From: Niabella beijingensis | GTDB taxonomy: Bacteria > Bacteroidota > Bacteroidia > Chitinophagales > Chitinophagaceae | Direction of reading: 5' to 3' | DNA length: 64,000 bases | Assembly: GCF_020034665.1 (NCBI RefSeq) | Contig: NZ_JAIQDI010000002.1 | Location: 1,302,001 to 1,366,000, forward strand | Shown: piece by piece, positions 1 through 7,537 of the stretch | Layout of the letters: each line of letters starts with the position of its first letter | Position numbering within the stretch: the first letter of the stretch is position 1 | The notes under the pieces: generated by a model | Database searches by the model: none | The model's input: only the letters and a program-made list of their open reading frames with translations | Told to the model about the DNA's origin: nothing | Program-made: the position numbers and the translations under genes

Positions 1-441
1 TCCCAGGGTACCGGCATCGGTAAAATCACTGTTGGAATAAAGGATATACACACTTAATTGAGTGCCGCTGTTAAAAACTGTGCGGTTATTATTCTCGATC
101 TCCTTGATCTGGCTCAGCGACAGCGTTGTTTTACCGGGGTCCGCAATGATCGTTGTGGTAATGGTAATTCCCCCCGGCTTATGGAGCCGGTTGGCGAGGA
201 ATTGTTTTAACTGATCCAGCGCCGCTCCGTCAGGGGCATAGCCCCGGATGTATTGTATCTCTACAATGAGGGAACTGAAAGGAGTACTGGTCAACAGATC
301 CTTTGACGCAGCTCCAACCGGTTTGGTATAGGCGGCAGCATCTGCATCAGGATTGTTGTTAAAAGGAGTGTCCTTTTTAGAGCAGCCACAAACGGCAAGC
401 ACAGCAGTGATCCATACGATCGGGGCAATAATTCGTTTCAT
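1..441 (-). CDS. Partial lipoprotein, membrane-metalloprotease-like (3' end cut by window)
   Basis: A minus-strand frame is open from the ATG at 439-441 to the window edge, giving 147 codons without a stop. The N-terminus is a short basic-hydrophobic signal with a Gly-Cys junction (Cys20), followed by a charged and Asn/Asp-rich linker, so it should be an outer-membrane or periplasmic lipoprotein. The central part has the pattern of a secreted domain seen in Bacteroidota lipoproteins often annotated 'membrane metalloprotease' (an LIVEIQYxxGYAP stretch followed by FLxxRxxKPGG). That family assignment is from memory of the pattern. The catalytic region, if any, would lie outside the window, so function stays open. 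A TATTTTTG box lies just upstream. Confidence 0.6.
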   Translation of the reverse strand, partial: MKRIIAPIVWITAVLAVCGCSKKDTPFNNNPDADAAAYTKPVGAASKDLLTSTPFSSLIVEIQYIRGYAPDGAALDQLKQFLANRLHKPGGITITTTIIADPGKTTLSLSQIKEIENNNRTVFNSGTQLSVYILYSNSDFTDAGTLG

Positions 442-463
442 ACCGGCGGATTAAACTTGGTCT

Positions 464-471
464 CAAAAATA
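464..471 (-). promoter_or_regulatory. Bacteroidota -7 box for the left-edge lipoprotein gene
   Basis: On the minus strand this reads TATTTTTG, an exact match to the TAnnTTTG consensus of the primary Bacteroidota sigma factor. It lies 23 bases before the ATG at 441, implying a short leader. No clear -33 TTG is visible at the right distance. Confidence 0.5.
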
Positions 472-517
472 GGGTTTTTGTGCGGTATGCAGCAGTTCTG
501 TCAGCAACAGTAACAGG

Positions 518-967
518 CTACCCGCGTTCTTTCAGCAGGTCGGCGGCAATCTTATCAATCGGCAAGGTCATTACATCGGCCGAGAAGTGAGCCCAGTCTA
601 CAAAGCGGAAGTTTTCCGTGATGAGGGCCGGATAGACGGGCTGGCCGTTATTCACCGGAAAAGACAGGGGTTCCAGCGGACGTACGATATAATAGATAGA
701 GATCAGCTGGTGCGCATCATTAAATGCCGATTGCTGGAAGAAATCGGTGGTATACAGATGATCCACCACTGCTACCTCCACATTCATTTCCTCCTTACAT
801 TCCCGTATGATACAGTCGCGCGTACCTTCACCAAGTTCCAGTCCTCCGCCGGGGAACTTGGTGACCTCCCGGTTGTTGAAATAAATACGTTCATCGCTTA
901 CCAGTACCTGTTTCCGGTCATTCACCAAAATACCGTATACCCGGATATTAAAAGAAGTTAAGGTCAT
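518..967 (-). CDS. Nudix hydrolase
   Basis: A 149-residue single-domain Nudix protein that should hydrolyse a nucleoside diphosphate linked to another moiety; the substrate cannot be told from sequence. The Nudix box sits near residues 39-62, with the pattern G-x5-E-x7-RE-x2-EE intact. The usual Gly after EEx is Asn (EEMNV). The start overlaps the corA stop by four bases (ATGA arrangement), so it is translationally coupled as the last gene of a dapF-corA-Nudix operon. No signal peptide is seen, so it is cytoplasmic. The next gene downstream has its own promoter. Confidence 0.9.
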   Translation of the reverse strand: MTLTSFNIRVYGILVNDRKQVLVSDERIYFNNREVTKFPGGGLELGEGTRDCIIRECKEEMNVEVAVVDHLYTTDFFQQSAFNDAHQLISIYYIVRPLEPLSFPVNNGQPVYPALITENFRFVDWAHFSADVMTLPIDKIAADLLKERG

Positions 968-1905
968 TCCAGTATTTTTTTTCTGAAGGCCAGCACACCG
1001 AGTATCACGGCCAGCAGCAGCGAAAGGATGGCTACTATATAAAATGCGTAAGGAGAATGTTCAAACCCGCTCGGTACATTCATGCCAAAGATACTGGCGA
1101 TCAGTACAGGGAAACTCAGTACGATGGTGGCAATGGCCAGTCGTTTTAACACCTGGTTCTGGTTATTGGCGATAATACTGGCAAAGGTATCCATCGTGCT
1201 GCTGAGGATATTGGTATAAATATTTGCCATTTCGAGGGCCTGGGAATTGTCTACCATAAGGTCTTCCAGAAGCTCCGATTCGGTTTCTGTAAGCTGAAGG
1301 AACCGGGTGCGTTGTATCTTGGCCAGTAACAGCTCATTGGAGCGCAGGGCGGTTACGAAATATACCAGGCTCTTCTGGATCTTCATCAGTTCCAGCAGGT
1401 GCTCATTTTTATTGGCATCATAGAGCTTTTGCTCGATCACATTCCGTTTTTGATTGATCTCCTTCAGGTACTCCATAAAGTTCTGGATGATCTTTTCTAT
1501 GATCTTGATCACCATCATATTCTTTTTGTCCGGCTGGCGGTTCTGAAAGGTGTTCAGGAATTTTTTTATGGCGGCGTTTTCGAACGAGTTTACGGTAACG
1601 ATATGATTGTGGGTGAGGATAATGACGATAGGAATGGTGATGTAATAGGCATCGCTTTCGTTGAATGAATTATTTTCGGTGGGCGTTTTAATAACAATGA
1701 GCTTTACATTGTCGTCTTCATCATAACGGCTGCGCTCATCGATATCCAGCGAGTCGGTCAGGAAGTCGATCGGGATCTCCAGCTGATCGGATAATTCATC
1801 AAATTCCTCCTGTTTCAGCGGTGGAACTACATTTACCCAGCTGTCGTTTTCCGGCTCGGAAATTTCGACGATATGGTGATCGAGATTTTTAAAGTATTTG
1901 ATCAT
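964..1905 (-). CDS. corA: CorA family divalent cation transporter
   Basis: A 313-residue protein of the CorA/MIT family, which forms pentameric inner-membrane channels for Mg2+ and sometimes Co2+ or Ni2+. Residues 1 to about 245 form the soluble, highly charged funnel domain. Two hydrophobic segments near residues 253-273 and 284-305 form the pore, with the signature GMN (in SIFGMNVP) at the end of the first. Length is normal for the family. Its start overlaps the dapF stop by four bases and its stop overlaps the Nudix gene start, so the three genes form one transcript. Nothing in the operon explains the grouping with dapF. Confidence 0.95.
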   Translation of the reverse strand: MIKYFKNLDHHIVEISEPENDSWVNVVPPLKQEEFDELSDQLEIPIDFLTDSLDIDERSRYDEDDNVKLIVIKTPTENNSFNESDAYYITIPIVIILTHNHIVTVNSFENAAIKKFLNTFQNRQPDKKNMMVIKIIEKIIQNFMEYLKEINQKRNVIEQKLYDANKNEHLLELMKIQKSLVYFVTALRSNELLLAKIQRTRFLQLTETESELLEDLMVDNSQALEMANIYTNILSSTMDTFASIIANNQNQVLKRLAIATIVLSFPVLIASIFGMNVPSGFEHSPYAFYIVAILSLLLAVILGVLAFRKKILE

Positions 1906-2690
1906 AGCGTTTCTGTGCTTATGCTGCCTTCGAAAACCTGTACTGCAGGGCCTTTCAGCCAGATGCTGTTAAAGCTGCCGTCCGGCTCCCGGCGGTATCG
2001 CACGGTAAGCTTTCCACCAAGGGTTTCTATGTTGACTGCGTTAAACCCGTTTTCGTTGTGATGAAAAACCAGCGCGGCTGCAGTAACACCTGTTCCGCAG
2101 GAATAGGTCTCATTTTCCACACCCCGTTCATAGGTACGTACGATCAGGGTGTCTGGTTCCTTTACCTGAACAAAATTGACATTGATACCTTCGTCGGAGA
2201 AATCCCTGCTATACCTTATTTTTCTTCCTTCTTTAAAAACATCGAGCTGCATCACATCCGGTTCCAGCTGTACATAGTGCGGCGATCCTGTGTTCAGGAT
2301 AGCGTCGGTCTTATACTCCCTGATGCCATCCACGTCTTTCATTTTTAATGCGATCTCGCCATCTTCGATGGTTGCATCATGCGGCCCGTCCGTGGCGATA
2401 AAATGATAAGTGCTTTTCTTGATGCCCCTGTCGTGGGCAAACTGTACGATACAGCGGCCGCCGTTTCCACACATGGAACCTTCCCGTCCGTCGGCATTGA
2501 AATAAACCATCTCAAAATCATAACCCTCTTTTTCATTGAGCAGCATAAAACCGTCTGCACCGATACCAAAGCGCCGGTCGCACATATTTTTTATCACCGC
2601 CTCGGTAAGCCCGGAGTAGGCGCCTTCCCGGTTGTCTACAAGTATAAAATCATTTCCGGTACCCTGGTATTTATAAAAAGATAAGTTCAT
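1902..2690 (-). CDS. dapF: Diaminopimelate epimerase
   Basis: Converts LL- to meso-diaminopimelate for lysine and peptidoglycan synthesis, as a PLP-independent two-cysteine racemase in the cytoplasm. The 262 residues show the N-terminal motif KYQGTGNDF. The first catalytic Cys is at about residue 74 in CGNGGRC and the second at about residue 198 in SCGTGVTAAA. Length fits the family. It is the first gene of the operon with corA and the Nudix gene. A second lysine-pathway gene, dapA, lies 56 kb away near 59.1 kb. Confidence 0.97.
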   Translation of the reverse strand: MNLSFYKYQGTGNDFILVDNREGAYSGLTEAVIKNMCDRRFGIGADGFMLLNEKEGYDFEMVYFNADGREGSMCGNGGRCIVQFAHDRGIKKSTYHFIATDGPHDATIEDGEIALKMKDVDGIREYKTDAILNTGSPHYVQLEPDVMQLDVFKEGRKIRYSRDFSDEGINVNFVQVKEPDTLIVRTYERGVENETYSCGTGVTAAALVFHHNENGFNAVNIETLGGKLTVRYRREPDGSFNSIWLKGPAVQVFEGSISTETL

Positions 2691-2757
2691 TTTGTTATTA
2701 TAATAAATTCAACGGTTCTGTAAGGTGGTTGGTTATTCAGTTTGTCCGGACGGGGAC

Positions 2758-3633
2758 CTAGAAATTGTTCTTGAATGTTTCGAGGAACTTCCGGATCAAT
2801 TGCTCCACGGCTGCTTTTCCGTCCTTGCTGAACTCTTTTACGATCCGGTTCGCAACAATGGCATTTAATGCCAGACAGTGGTGCCCCAGCAATTTGCCCA
2901 GTCCAAAGATCGCGGAGGTTTCCATTTCAAAGTTGGTGATCCGGTGCTGACCGAAACTGAAATCGGTCAACCGGTCAATAAGCTGCGGATTGCGTACGCC
3001 CAGGCGCAGCACCCTTCCCTGAGGGCCATAAAACCCCGGGCAGGTTACAGTAATGCCCTGGTGAAAATCGGTGACAAAATGCTTGAGAAGGGAAGGAGCA
3101 GCACCTGTTATATAGGGCGTACTCAGTCCCTGCATCTGAACATGGGTAACAAACGAATGCAGCAACTGAATTTCTTCATCGGTTTCCTCCGGACGGTAAA
3201 AGTTTAAAAGATTATCCAGCCCCAGCCCGTGGGTGGATGCCACAAAACTGTCTACAGGAATGTCTGCCTGCAGGGAACCGGAAGTACCCACCCGTATGAT
3301 ATTGAGCGACTTCAGCTCCGGGCGGATCTCCCGTGTTTCAAAATCAATATTTACAAGCGCATCCAGCTCGTTCATCACTATATCTATATTGTCCGGACCG
3401 ATCCCGGAAGACAAAACCGTAAGCCGTTTGCCGCTGACGGTACCGGTATGGGATACAAATTCCCGGTGCTGACGCCTGATCTCTACGGTGTCGAAATATT
3501 TGCTGAATTCAGCCACCCTGTCCGGGTCGCCGACGGTAACCACAGTGCCCGCCAGTTCCTCCGGACGAAGATCCAGGTGGTAAACGGCCCCCCTGTTATT
3601 GATGATCAATTCCGATTCTGCGATCCTGCTCAT
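2758..3633 (-). CDS. Nucleoside phosphorylase (uridine phosphorylase-like)
   Basis: A 291-residue member of the PNP/UDP phosphorylase superfamily that splits a nucleoside with phosphate into ribose-1-phosphate and a free base for salvage. Visible motifs are VGDPDRV near residue 35 (phosphate loop), IRVGTSGS near residue 114, and NFEMETSAIFGLG near residue 235 (the E-M-E ribose-binding segment). These fit the uridine phosphorylase branch better than the purine branch, but base preference is inferred. It is transcribed from its own strong promoter, which faces that of tRNA-Cys. Confidence 0.88.
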   Translation of the reverse strand: MSRIAESELIINNRGAVYHLDLRPEELAGTVVTVGDPDRVAEFSKYFDTVEIRRQHREFVSHTGTVSGKRLTVLSSGIGPDNIDIVMNELDALVNIDFETREIRPELKSLNIIRVGTSGSLQADIPVDSFVASTHGLGLDNLLNFYRPEETDEEIQLLHSFVTHVQMQGLSTPYITGAAPSLLKHFVTDFHQGITVTCPGFYGPQGRVLRLGVRNPQLIDRLTDFSFGQHRITNFEMETSAIFGLGKLLGHHCLALNAIVANRIVKEFSKDGKAAVEQLIRKFLETFKNNF

Positions 3634-3650
3634 AAAAAGGTCTTTAATCT

Positions 3651-3683
3651 TTGCTATTATTTATCAAAAATATCCTATTTTTG
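3651..3683 (+). promoter_or_regulatory. Promoter of tRNA-Cys
   Basis: The -7 element TATTTTTG lies at 3676-3683 and a TTG -33 element at 3651-3653, with 22 bases between them. This is a good Bacteroidota promoter pointing toward tRNA-Cys, with a predicted start near 3690. It overlaps the oppositely directed promoter of the nucleoside phosphorylase gene. Confidence 0.6.
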
Positions 3684-3695
3684 CCAGCCTTCAAA
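3665..3695 (-). promoter_or_regulatory. Promoter of the nucleoside phosphorylase gene
   Basis: On the minus strand TTTG (3692-3695) is followed after 19 bases by TATTTTTG (3665-3672). This is an exact match to both boxes of the Bacteroidota consensus at preferred spacing. The predicted start near 3658 gives a leader of about 25 bases before the ATG at 3633. Confidence 0.65.
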
Positions 3696-3763
3696 GATTA
3701 AATGGTCTGATGAATGTCCGGATCAGGTTTCCGGCATTATAAGATCACTAACCGGCGATAAAT

Positions 3764-3834
3764 GGTCTCGTGGCCGAGTGGCTAGGCAGAGCTCTGCAAA
3801 AGCTCGTACAGCGGTTCGAATCCGCTCGAGACCT
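3764..3834 (+). tRNA. tRNA-Cys (anticodon GCA)
   Basis: A complete cloverleaf can be folded by eye. The acceptor stem GGTCTCG (3764-3770) pairs with CGAGACC (3827-3833). The anticodon stem GAGCT/AGCTC (3789-3793 / 3801-3805) encloses loop CTGCAAA with anticodon GCA. The T stem AGCGG/CCGCT encloses TTCGAAT. The variable loop is four bases, and the discriminator is T at 3834. The CCA end is not encoded. A terminator follows directly. The Cys identity is notable because a Cys-rich leader ORF starts 278 bases downstream. Confidence 0.97.
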
Positions 3835-3839
3835 CTCTT

Positions 3840-3877
3840 AAAAGACCCGTTTTGGTTTTTCCGGACGGGTCTTTTTT
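3840..3877 (+). terminator. Intrinsic terminator after tRNA-Cys
   Basis: GACCCGT (3844-3850) pairs with ACGGGTC (3865-3871) across a 14-base loop, and the stem is extended by flanking A and T runs. A run of six T follows the stem. Confidence 0.85.
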
Positions 3878-4060
3878 CATTCCGGCAATAACCCCGAATC
3901 AGCCCTGGGTTTAATAGGTTTACAAAAGCTTATGTGCTATCCCACTTTGCATATGTGTTATTCCACCTGCTGCTGCCTTAAAAAATATTGAGCCGGGAGG
4001 TGCGGCAACACTTATTTTGTGGGCAGCTTTTCCCATATATTTTTACAAGAATAAAATATA

Positions 4061-4081
4061 AGTCTATAAATTTGGTAGACT
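4061..4081 (+). promoter_or_regulatory. Promoter -7 box inside a perfect palindrome, upstream of the Cys leader and susC operon
   Basis: TAAATTTG (4067-4074) is an exact TAnnTTTG -7 box. It is flanked by AGTCTA (4061-4066) and TAGACT (4076-4081), which are perfect inverted repeats separated by nine bases. A regulator bound to the arms would cover the -7 box and start site, so this is a candidate operator. No good TTG is present near -33 (the region reads TTTTTAC), as expected for a regulated promoter. The predicted start near 4081 lies about 30 bases before the leader ATG. The identity of the regulator is unknown. Confidence 0.6.
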
Positions 4082-4111
4082 AAAAAAATACTGTTAATCT
4101 TGCAGATTATT

Positions 4112-4210
4112 ATGAACTCCTCAACATTCAGTAATAGGATTAATCAAAAACCATCGGTGTTAAACATGGGCGGCCTATTTGCTTTTTTTGTCTGTTGTTG
4201 CAGCTGTTAG
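4112..4210 (+). CDS. Cysteine-rich leader peptide (candidate attenuator)
   Basis: An ATG-to-TAG ORF of 32 codons. The first two thirds are polar, rich in Ser, Asn and Arg. The end is a short hydrophobic stretch (GGLFAFF) followed by VCCCSC and the stop, with Cys codons TGT TGT TGC, then Ser, then TGT. Four Cys in the last five codons, in an otherwise Cys-free peptide placed 208 bases upstream of a TonB transporter/sulfatase operon, is the hallmark of a ribosome-stalling leader that senses charged tRNA-Cys. Cys-rich leader peptides are known before sulfur genes in other phyla. The role here is inferred from composition, place and operon content. It has no Shine-Dalgarno, as usual for the phylum. 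Confidence 0.6.
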   Translation: MNSSTFSNRINQKPSVLNMGGLFAFFVCCCSC

Positions 4211-4216
4211 CCTGAT

Positions 4217-4255
4217 GCCTTTTTTAAGGCGATTTCCTTTTTAACCATTTTTTTT
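4217..4255 (+). promoter_or_regulatory. Candidate attenuator hairpin with T-rich tail
   Basis: Six bases after the leader stop, GCCTT (4217-4221) pairs with AAGGC (4226-4230) around a TTTT loop. It is followed by a pyrimidine-rich tract with runs of five T (4238-4242) and eight T (4248-4255). The placement fits a ribosome-controlled terminator. The T runs are 8 and 18 bases from the stem rather than adjacent, so termination strength is doubtful, and no convincing antiterminator was found by eye. Confidence 0.4.
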
Positions 4256-4305
4256 ACTTAACCGATCTTTTCGCGATGGACGACTCGTAGAAATATCACA
4301 AAAAT

Positions 4306-4383
4306 GCCGGGCCTGTTGGCGCAGATACCCGGCTGCATCATAAAGTGTTTCCCTGTTAAAAGATCCCGTATGCCATTGCATAC
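4306..4383 (+). other. Two further hairpins in the susC leader
   Basis: GCCGGG (4306-4311) pairs with CCCGGC (4328-4333). The loop contains an alternative stem GCC/GGC (4311-4320) that shares a base with it, so the two are mutually exclusive. A second hairpin, GTATGC/GCATAC (4368-4373 / 4378-4383), has a CATT loop and ends 34 bases before the susC ATG. They fill the 207-base gap between leader stop and susC, which has no other visible gene. A regulatory role is inferred only. Confidence 0.4.
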
Positions 4384-4417
4384 AGGCCACCTTATTGTTT
4401 AATGCAAATCAAATGTA

Positions 4418-7400
4418 ATGAAAAAAAAGTTCATCGTTTTTTTATTGCTTACCATCTTGTTTACACCACTGCTGAAAAATGCGTATTCACAGGAACCGCA
4501 TGCTGTTATCAATACCCAATTCAAAGGCTATGTATACGACTCGGCATCAAAGCTGCCTCTTGATGGTGCCACCGTGCTGATAAAAGGTACCACCAACCAG
4601 TCGCGGGCGGATGAAAAAGGCCATTTTAATTTAAGAACAGGGCAGAAGCTGCCTTTTACCATCATTGTATCTTTTGTGGGATACGAAACACGGGAAGTGT
4701 ATGTTACCGATGCCGTTGTTTCGGTTCCGTTGGAACGGCGGAAGAACGACCTCGGAGAAGTTGTGGTAGTTGGCTACGGCACTCAGAAACGAAGCAGCAT
4801 TACAGGAGCTGTGGCCTCCGTATCAAAAACCAGCCTGTCGCAACCTGCCGTAGCATTTGATAACCTGCTCCAGGGCGCCGTCTCCGGGGTGGCCGTTACC
4901 CAATCCTCCGGACAGCCCGGCAGCACCGCTACTATAAGAATCCGCGGCGGAAACTCTATCAATTTCGGAAATGATCCGTTGTATGTGATCGACGGGTTTA
5001 TTGTGTACAATAATAACAGTCTTACCAATACCGGTGCTTCCAGCGGAAGCGGTGTTAATGCACTTTCTACCATCAATCCTTCCGATATAGAATCAATTGA
5101 TATTTTAAAGGATGCAGCAGCCACAGCCATCTATGGCTCTAGGGGAGCGAACGGGGTCGTGATCATTACCACCAAGAAAGGACGAAAGGGTAGGACCGAA
5201 CTGAATTACAGCGGTTATTTCGGTCAGCAGGAAGCTGCCAAAACACACCGGTTGCTGAACGGCGGGCAATGGGCATCACTGATCAATGATATCAATAAAA
5301 GTGATAACCAGCCTGCAACATTTACGCAGGAGCAGATAAATGCATTCGGTGCCGGCGATAACTGGCAGGAGGCCGCACTCCGTCGCGCCGCAACCCAGAA
5401 TCATGAATTATCCATATCCGGGGGGGATGAAAAATCCCGTTTCCTGATCTCCGGAAATTATTTCGATCAGGATGGCGTGATCCGAAACACCGGCTTCCGC
5501 CGCTACTCCGGCCGTATCAACTATGAGCGGGAACTGAACAGTAAATTTACAGTAGCAGCAAATGTATACCTCAGCCGGGCAGGTCAGGACAAGCTTTCCG
5601 GTGCCAACTTTGGCGGTACCGGATTTAACGGGGCGTTTCCAACACTGATTCTTACTCCACCTGTGGTGAAAATAAAGAACGGCGACGGCAGTTATAACAC
5701 GCAGAACCCTTATATCGCTACTCCAACAAATCCGCTCTGGGATATTACGGCCACAGAAAATGGAACGCAGATCAACCGCAGTCTCGCCAACGCTTATGTT
5801 GAATACAGGATCATTGACGGACTGGTACTAAAATCTTCTTTTGGCATCGACCAGCTGACCACCAAGCAGAATTATTATGCTCCGTCCTATACGGCAGCGG
5901 GTTATGCAGCTGGTGGTGTTGCCGCTGTAGGCAATATACAGGGCAGTTCCTGGTTGAACGAGAATACATTAACCTACTCGAAAATCATTCGGGATCGGCA
6001 TGCATTGAATGTACTGCTGGGATATACAACCCAGTACTCAGAAGATGAAAGCACCGTGGCGGGTGCGCAGAAATTTGCTTCAGACCTTACAGAATACAAT
6101 AACCTGTCACTGGGTGGAACAGCAGTGCTGCCTTCATCAGACGCGCATGCGTCGGCTCTTAATTCGTTCCTGGGAAGGATCAATTATACATTTGATGAGA
6201 AATATTCTGTTTCGCTTACACAACGTGCAGATGGCTCGTCCCGGTTAGGAAGGAATAATAAATGGGGCTTTTTCCCTTCGGTGGGTATTTCCTGGAATGC
6301 GGTCAGGGAACGGTTCCTGGAACAGAGTGACGTGATCTCTAATCTTAAGATCAGAGCGTCTTACGGACAAACAGGAAATTCGGAAGTGCCGCCTTACAGC
6401 TCGCTGTCGGTGCTGGCTGCCAGTAATTATTTTTTTAACGGGGCGCTGGTTACCGGTGTGGCGCCATCGCAGCTTGCAAATGCAAACCTGAAATGGGAAA
6501 CCACCACCCAGTGGAACGCGGGTATTGATGCGGGCTTTTTTAAGAACCGGATCAGTATTACGGCCGATGTGTACGGAAAGAAGACCAGTGATCTGCTGCT
6601 GTTTGTGCCCTTTCCATTATATACGGGTTACAACACGGTCTTAAAAAATGCCGGAAGCGTTTCCAACAGCGGTGTCGAGTTCTCATTCAATACAGAGAAT
6701 ATACGGGGACGACGATTTAACTGGAAGTCTTCACTGGTATTTGCTACAAACAGGAATAAAGTACTGAACCTGGGAGATGGGGTGGACTACTATTATCCCG
6801 TAGCACCTACAGGGTTTGTGTCGCCGGTGATCGTAAAAGTAGGATTGCCGGTATCCACCTTCTGGGGATATAAGACGGATGGACTGCTGACCGCAGCGGA
6901 TCTTGCAGCCAATACACCAAAACTGGCCGGTGTATCACAGCAGGAAGGCGACCGGAAATATGTGGACACGAACCATGATGGTGTTATTACCACAGCGGAT
7001 AAAGTAAACCTGGGAAATGCACAGCCGAAATTCAGCTTTGGTATAACCAACAACTTTACCGCCTACGGGTTTGATCTCTCTGTTTTCCTTCAGGGTACTT
7101 ATGGCAATAAGGTATTTAATTTTATCCGCCAAAAACTGGAGCTTCCCACCTTATCATTGAACGCGTCGGCCTCGCTGCTCGATCGCTGGAGCCCCGAACA
7201 TCCGGAAGGAAAAGAGCCCAGGGCTACGAATTCACCGGTACCGCAAGTTATTGATCGTTATATAGAGGATGCCTCTTTTCTGCGGGTAAAGAACATCACA
7301 CTGGGCTATACACTTCCCGCAAACCTGCTTGCCCGGTACAAAATAACAAAACTACGGTTGTATATCACCGGTCAGAATCTTATCACAATTACCCCTTACA

Positions 7401-7516
7401 GCGGTCTTGATCCGGAAGCCAATCTTTACGATGTGGATAATACCAAACAGGGGATCGACTATGGGATCTATCCTTCAACGAAAACGATCCTTGTCGGACT
7501 GAACATTACCATTTAA
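4418..7516 (+). CDS. SusC/RagA family TonB-dependent outer-membrane transporter
   Basis: A 1032-residue importer of the SusC class, which moves ligands captured by its SusD partner across the outer membrane using TonB energy. It starts with a signal peptide (about residues 1-24). A carboxypeptidase-regulatory-like beta domain follows (about 31-110, with SFVGYE). The plug domain has the family segments VVVVGYGTQKR, IRIRGGNSI, PLYVIDGF and ILKDAAATAIYGSRGANGV. The rest is the beta barrel, ending in LVGLNITI. It begins a five-gene operon with susD, an arylsulfatase, a small membrane protein and a sterol-desaturase-like enzyme. The cargo is therefore probably a sulfate ester rather than a glycan for carbon supply (inference). 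Expression probably depends on the upstream palindrome and Cys leader. Confidence 0.96.
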   Translation: MKKKFIVFLLLTILFTPLLKNAYSQEPHAVINTQFKGYVYDSASKLPLDGATVLIKGTTNQSRADEKGHFNLRTGQKLPFTIIVSFVGYETREVYVTDAVVSVPLERRKNDLGEVVVVGYGTQKRSSITGAVASVSKTSLSQPAVAFDNLLQGAVSGVAVTQSSGQPGSTATIRIRGGNSINFGNDPLYVIDGFIVYNNNSLTNTGASSGSGVNALSTINPSDIESIDILKDAAATAIYGSRGANGVVIITTKKGRKGRTELNYSGYFGQQEAAKTHRLLNGGQWASLINDINKSDNQPATFTQEQINAFGAGDNWQEAALRRAATQNHELSISGGDEKSRFLISGNYFDQDGVIRNTGFRRYSGRINYERELNSKFTVAANVYLSRAGQDKLSGANFGGTGFNGAFPTLILTPPVVKIKNGDGSYNTQNPYIATPTNPLWDITATENGTQINRSLANAYVEYRIIDGLVLKSSFGIDQLTTKQNYYAPSYTAAGYAAGGVAAVGNIQGSSWLNENTLTYSKIIRDRHALNVLLGYTTQYSEDESTVAGAQKFASDLTEYNNLSLGGTAVLPSSDAHASALNSFLGRINYTFDEKYSVSLTQRADGSSRLGRNNKWGFFPSVGISWNAVRERFLEQSDVISNLKIRASYGQTGNSEVPPYSSLSVLAASNYFFNGALVTGVAPSQLANANLKWETTTQWNAGIDAGFFKNRISITADVYGKKTSDLLLFVPFPLYTGYNTVLKNAGSVSNSGVEFSFNTENIRGRRFNWKSSLVFATNRNKVLNLGDGVDYYYPVAPTGFVSPVIVKVGLPVSTFWGYKTDGLLTAADLAANTPKLAGVSQQEGDRKYVDTNHDGVITTADKVNLGNAQPKFSFGITNNFTAYGFDLSVFLQGTYGNKVFNFIRQKLELPTLSLNASASLLDRWSPEHPEGKEPRATNSPVPQVIDRYIEDASFLRVKNITLGYTLPANLLARYKITKLRLYITGQNLITITPYSGLDPEANLYDVDNTKQGIDYGIYPSTKTILVGLNITI

Positions 7517-7537
7517 TCATTCAAACAACGATCTATT

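Noticed and set aside
587..961. Plus-strand 124-codon open frame opposite the Nudix gene
   Set aside because: It is the antisense of a clear Nudix protein and shows no family features. Similar antisense frames throughout the window were dropped for the same reason.
3229..3891. Plus-strand 220-codon open frame running through tRNA-Cys and its terminator
   Set aside because: It overlaps the nucleoside phosphorylase gene in antisense and then the tRNA and terminator, so it cannot be a real gene.
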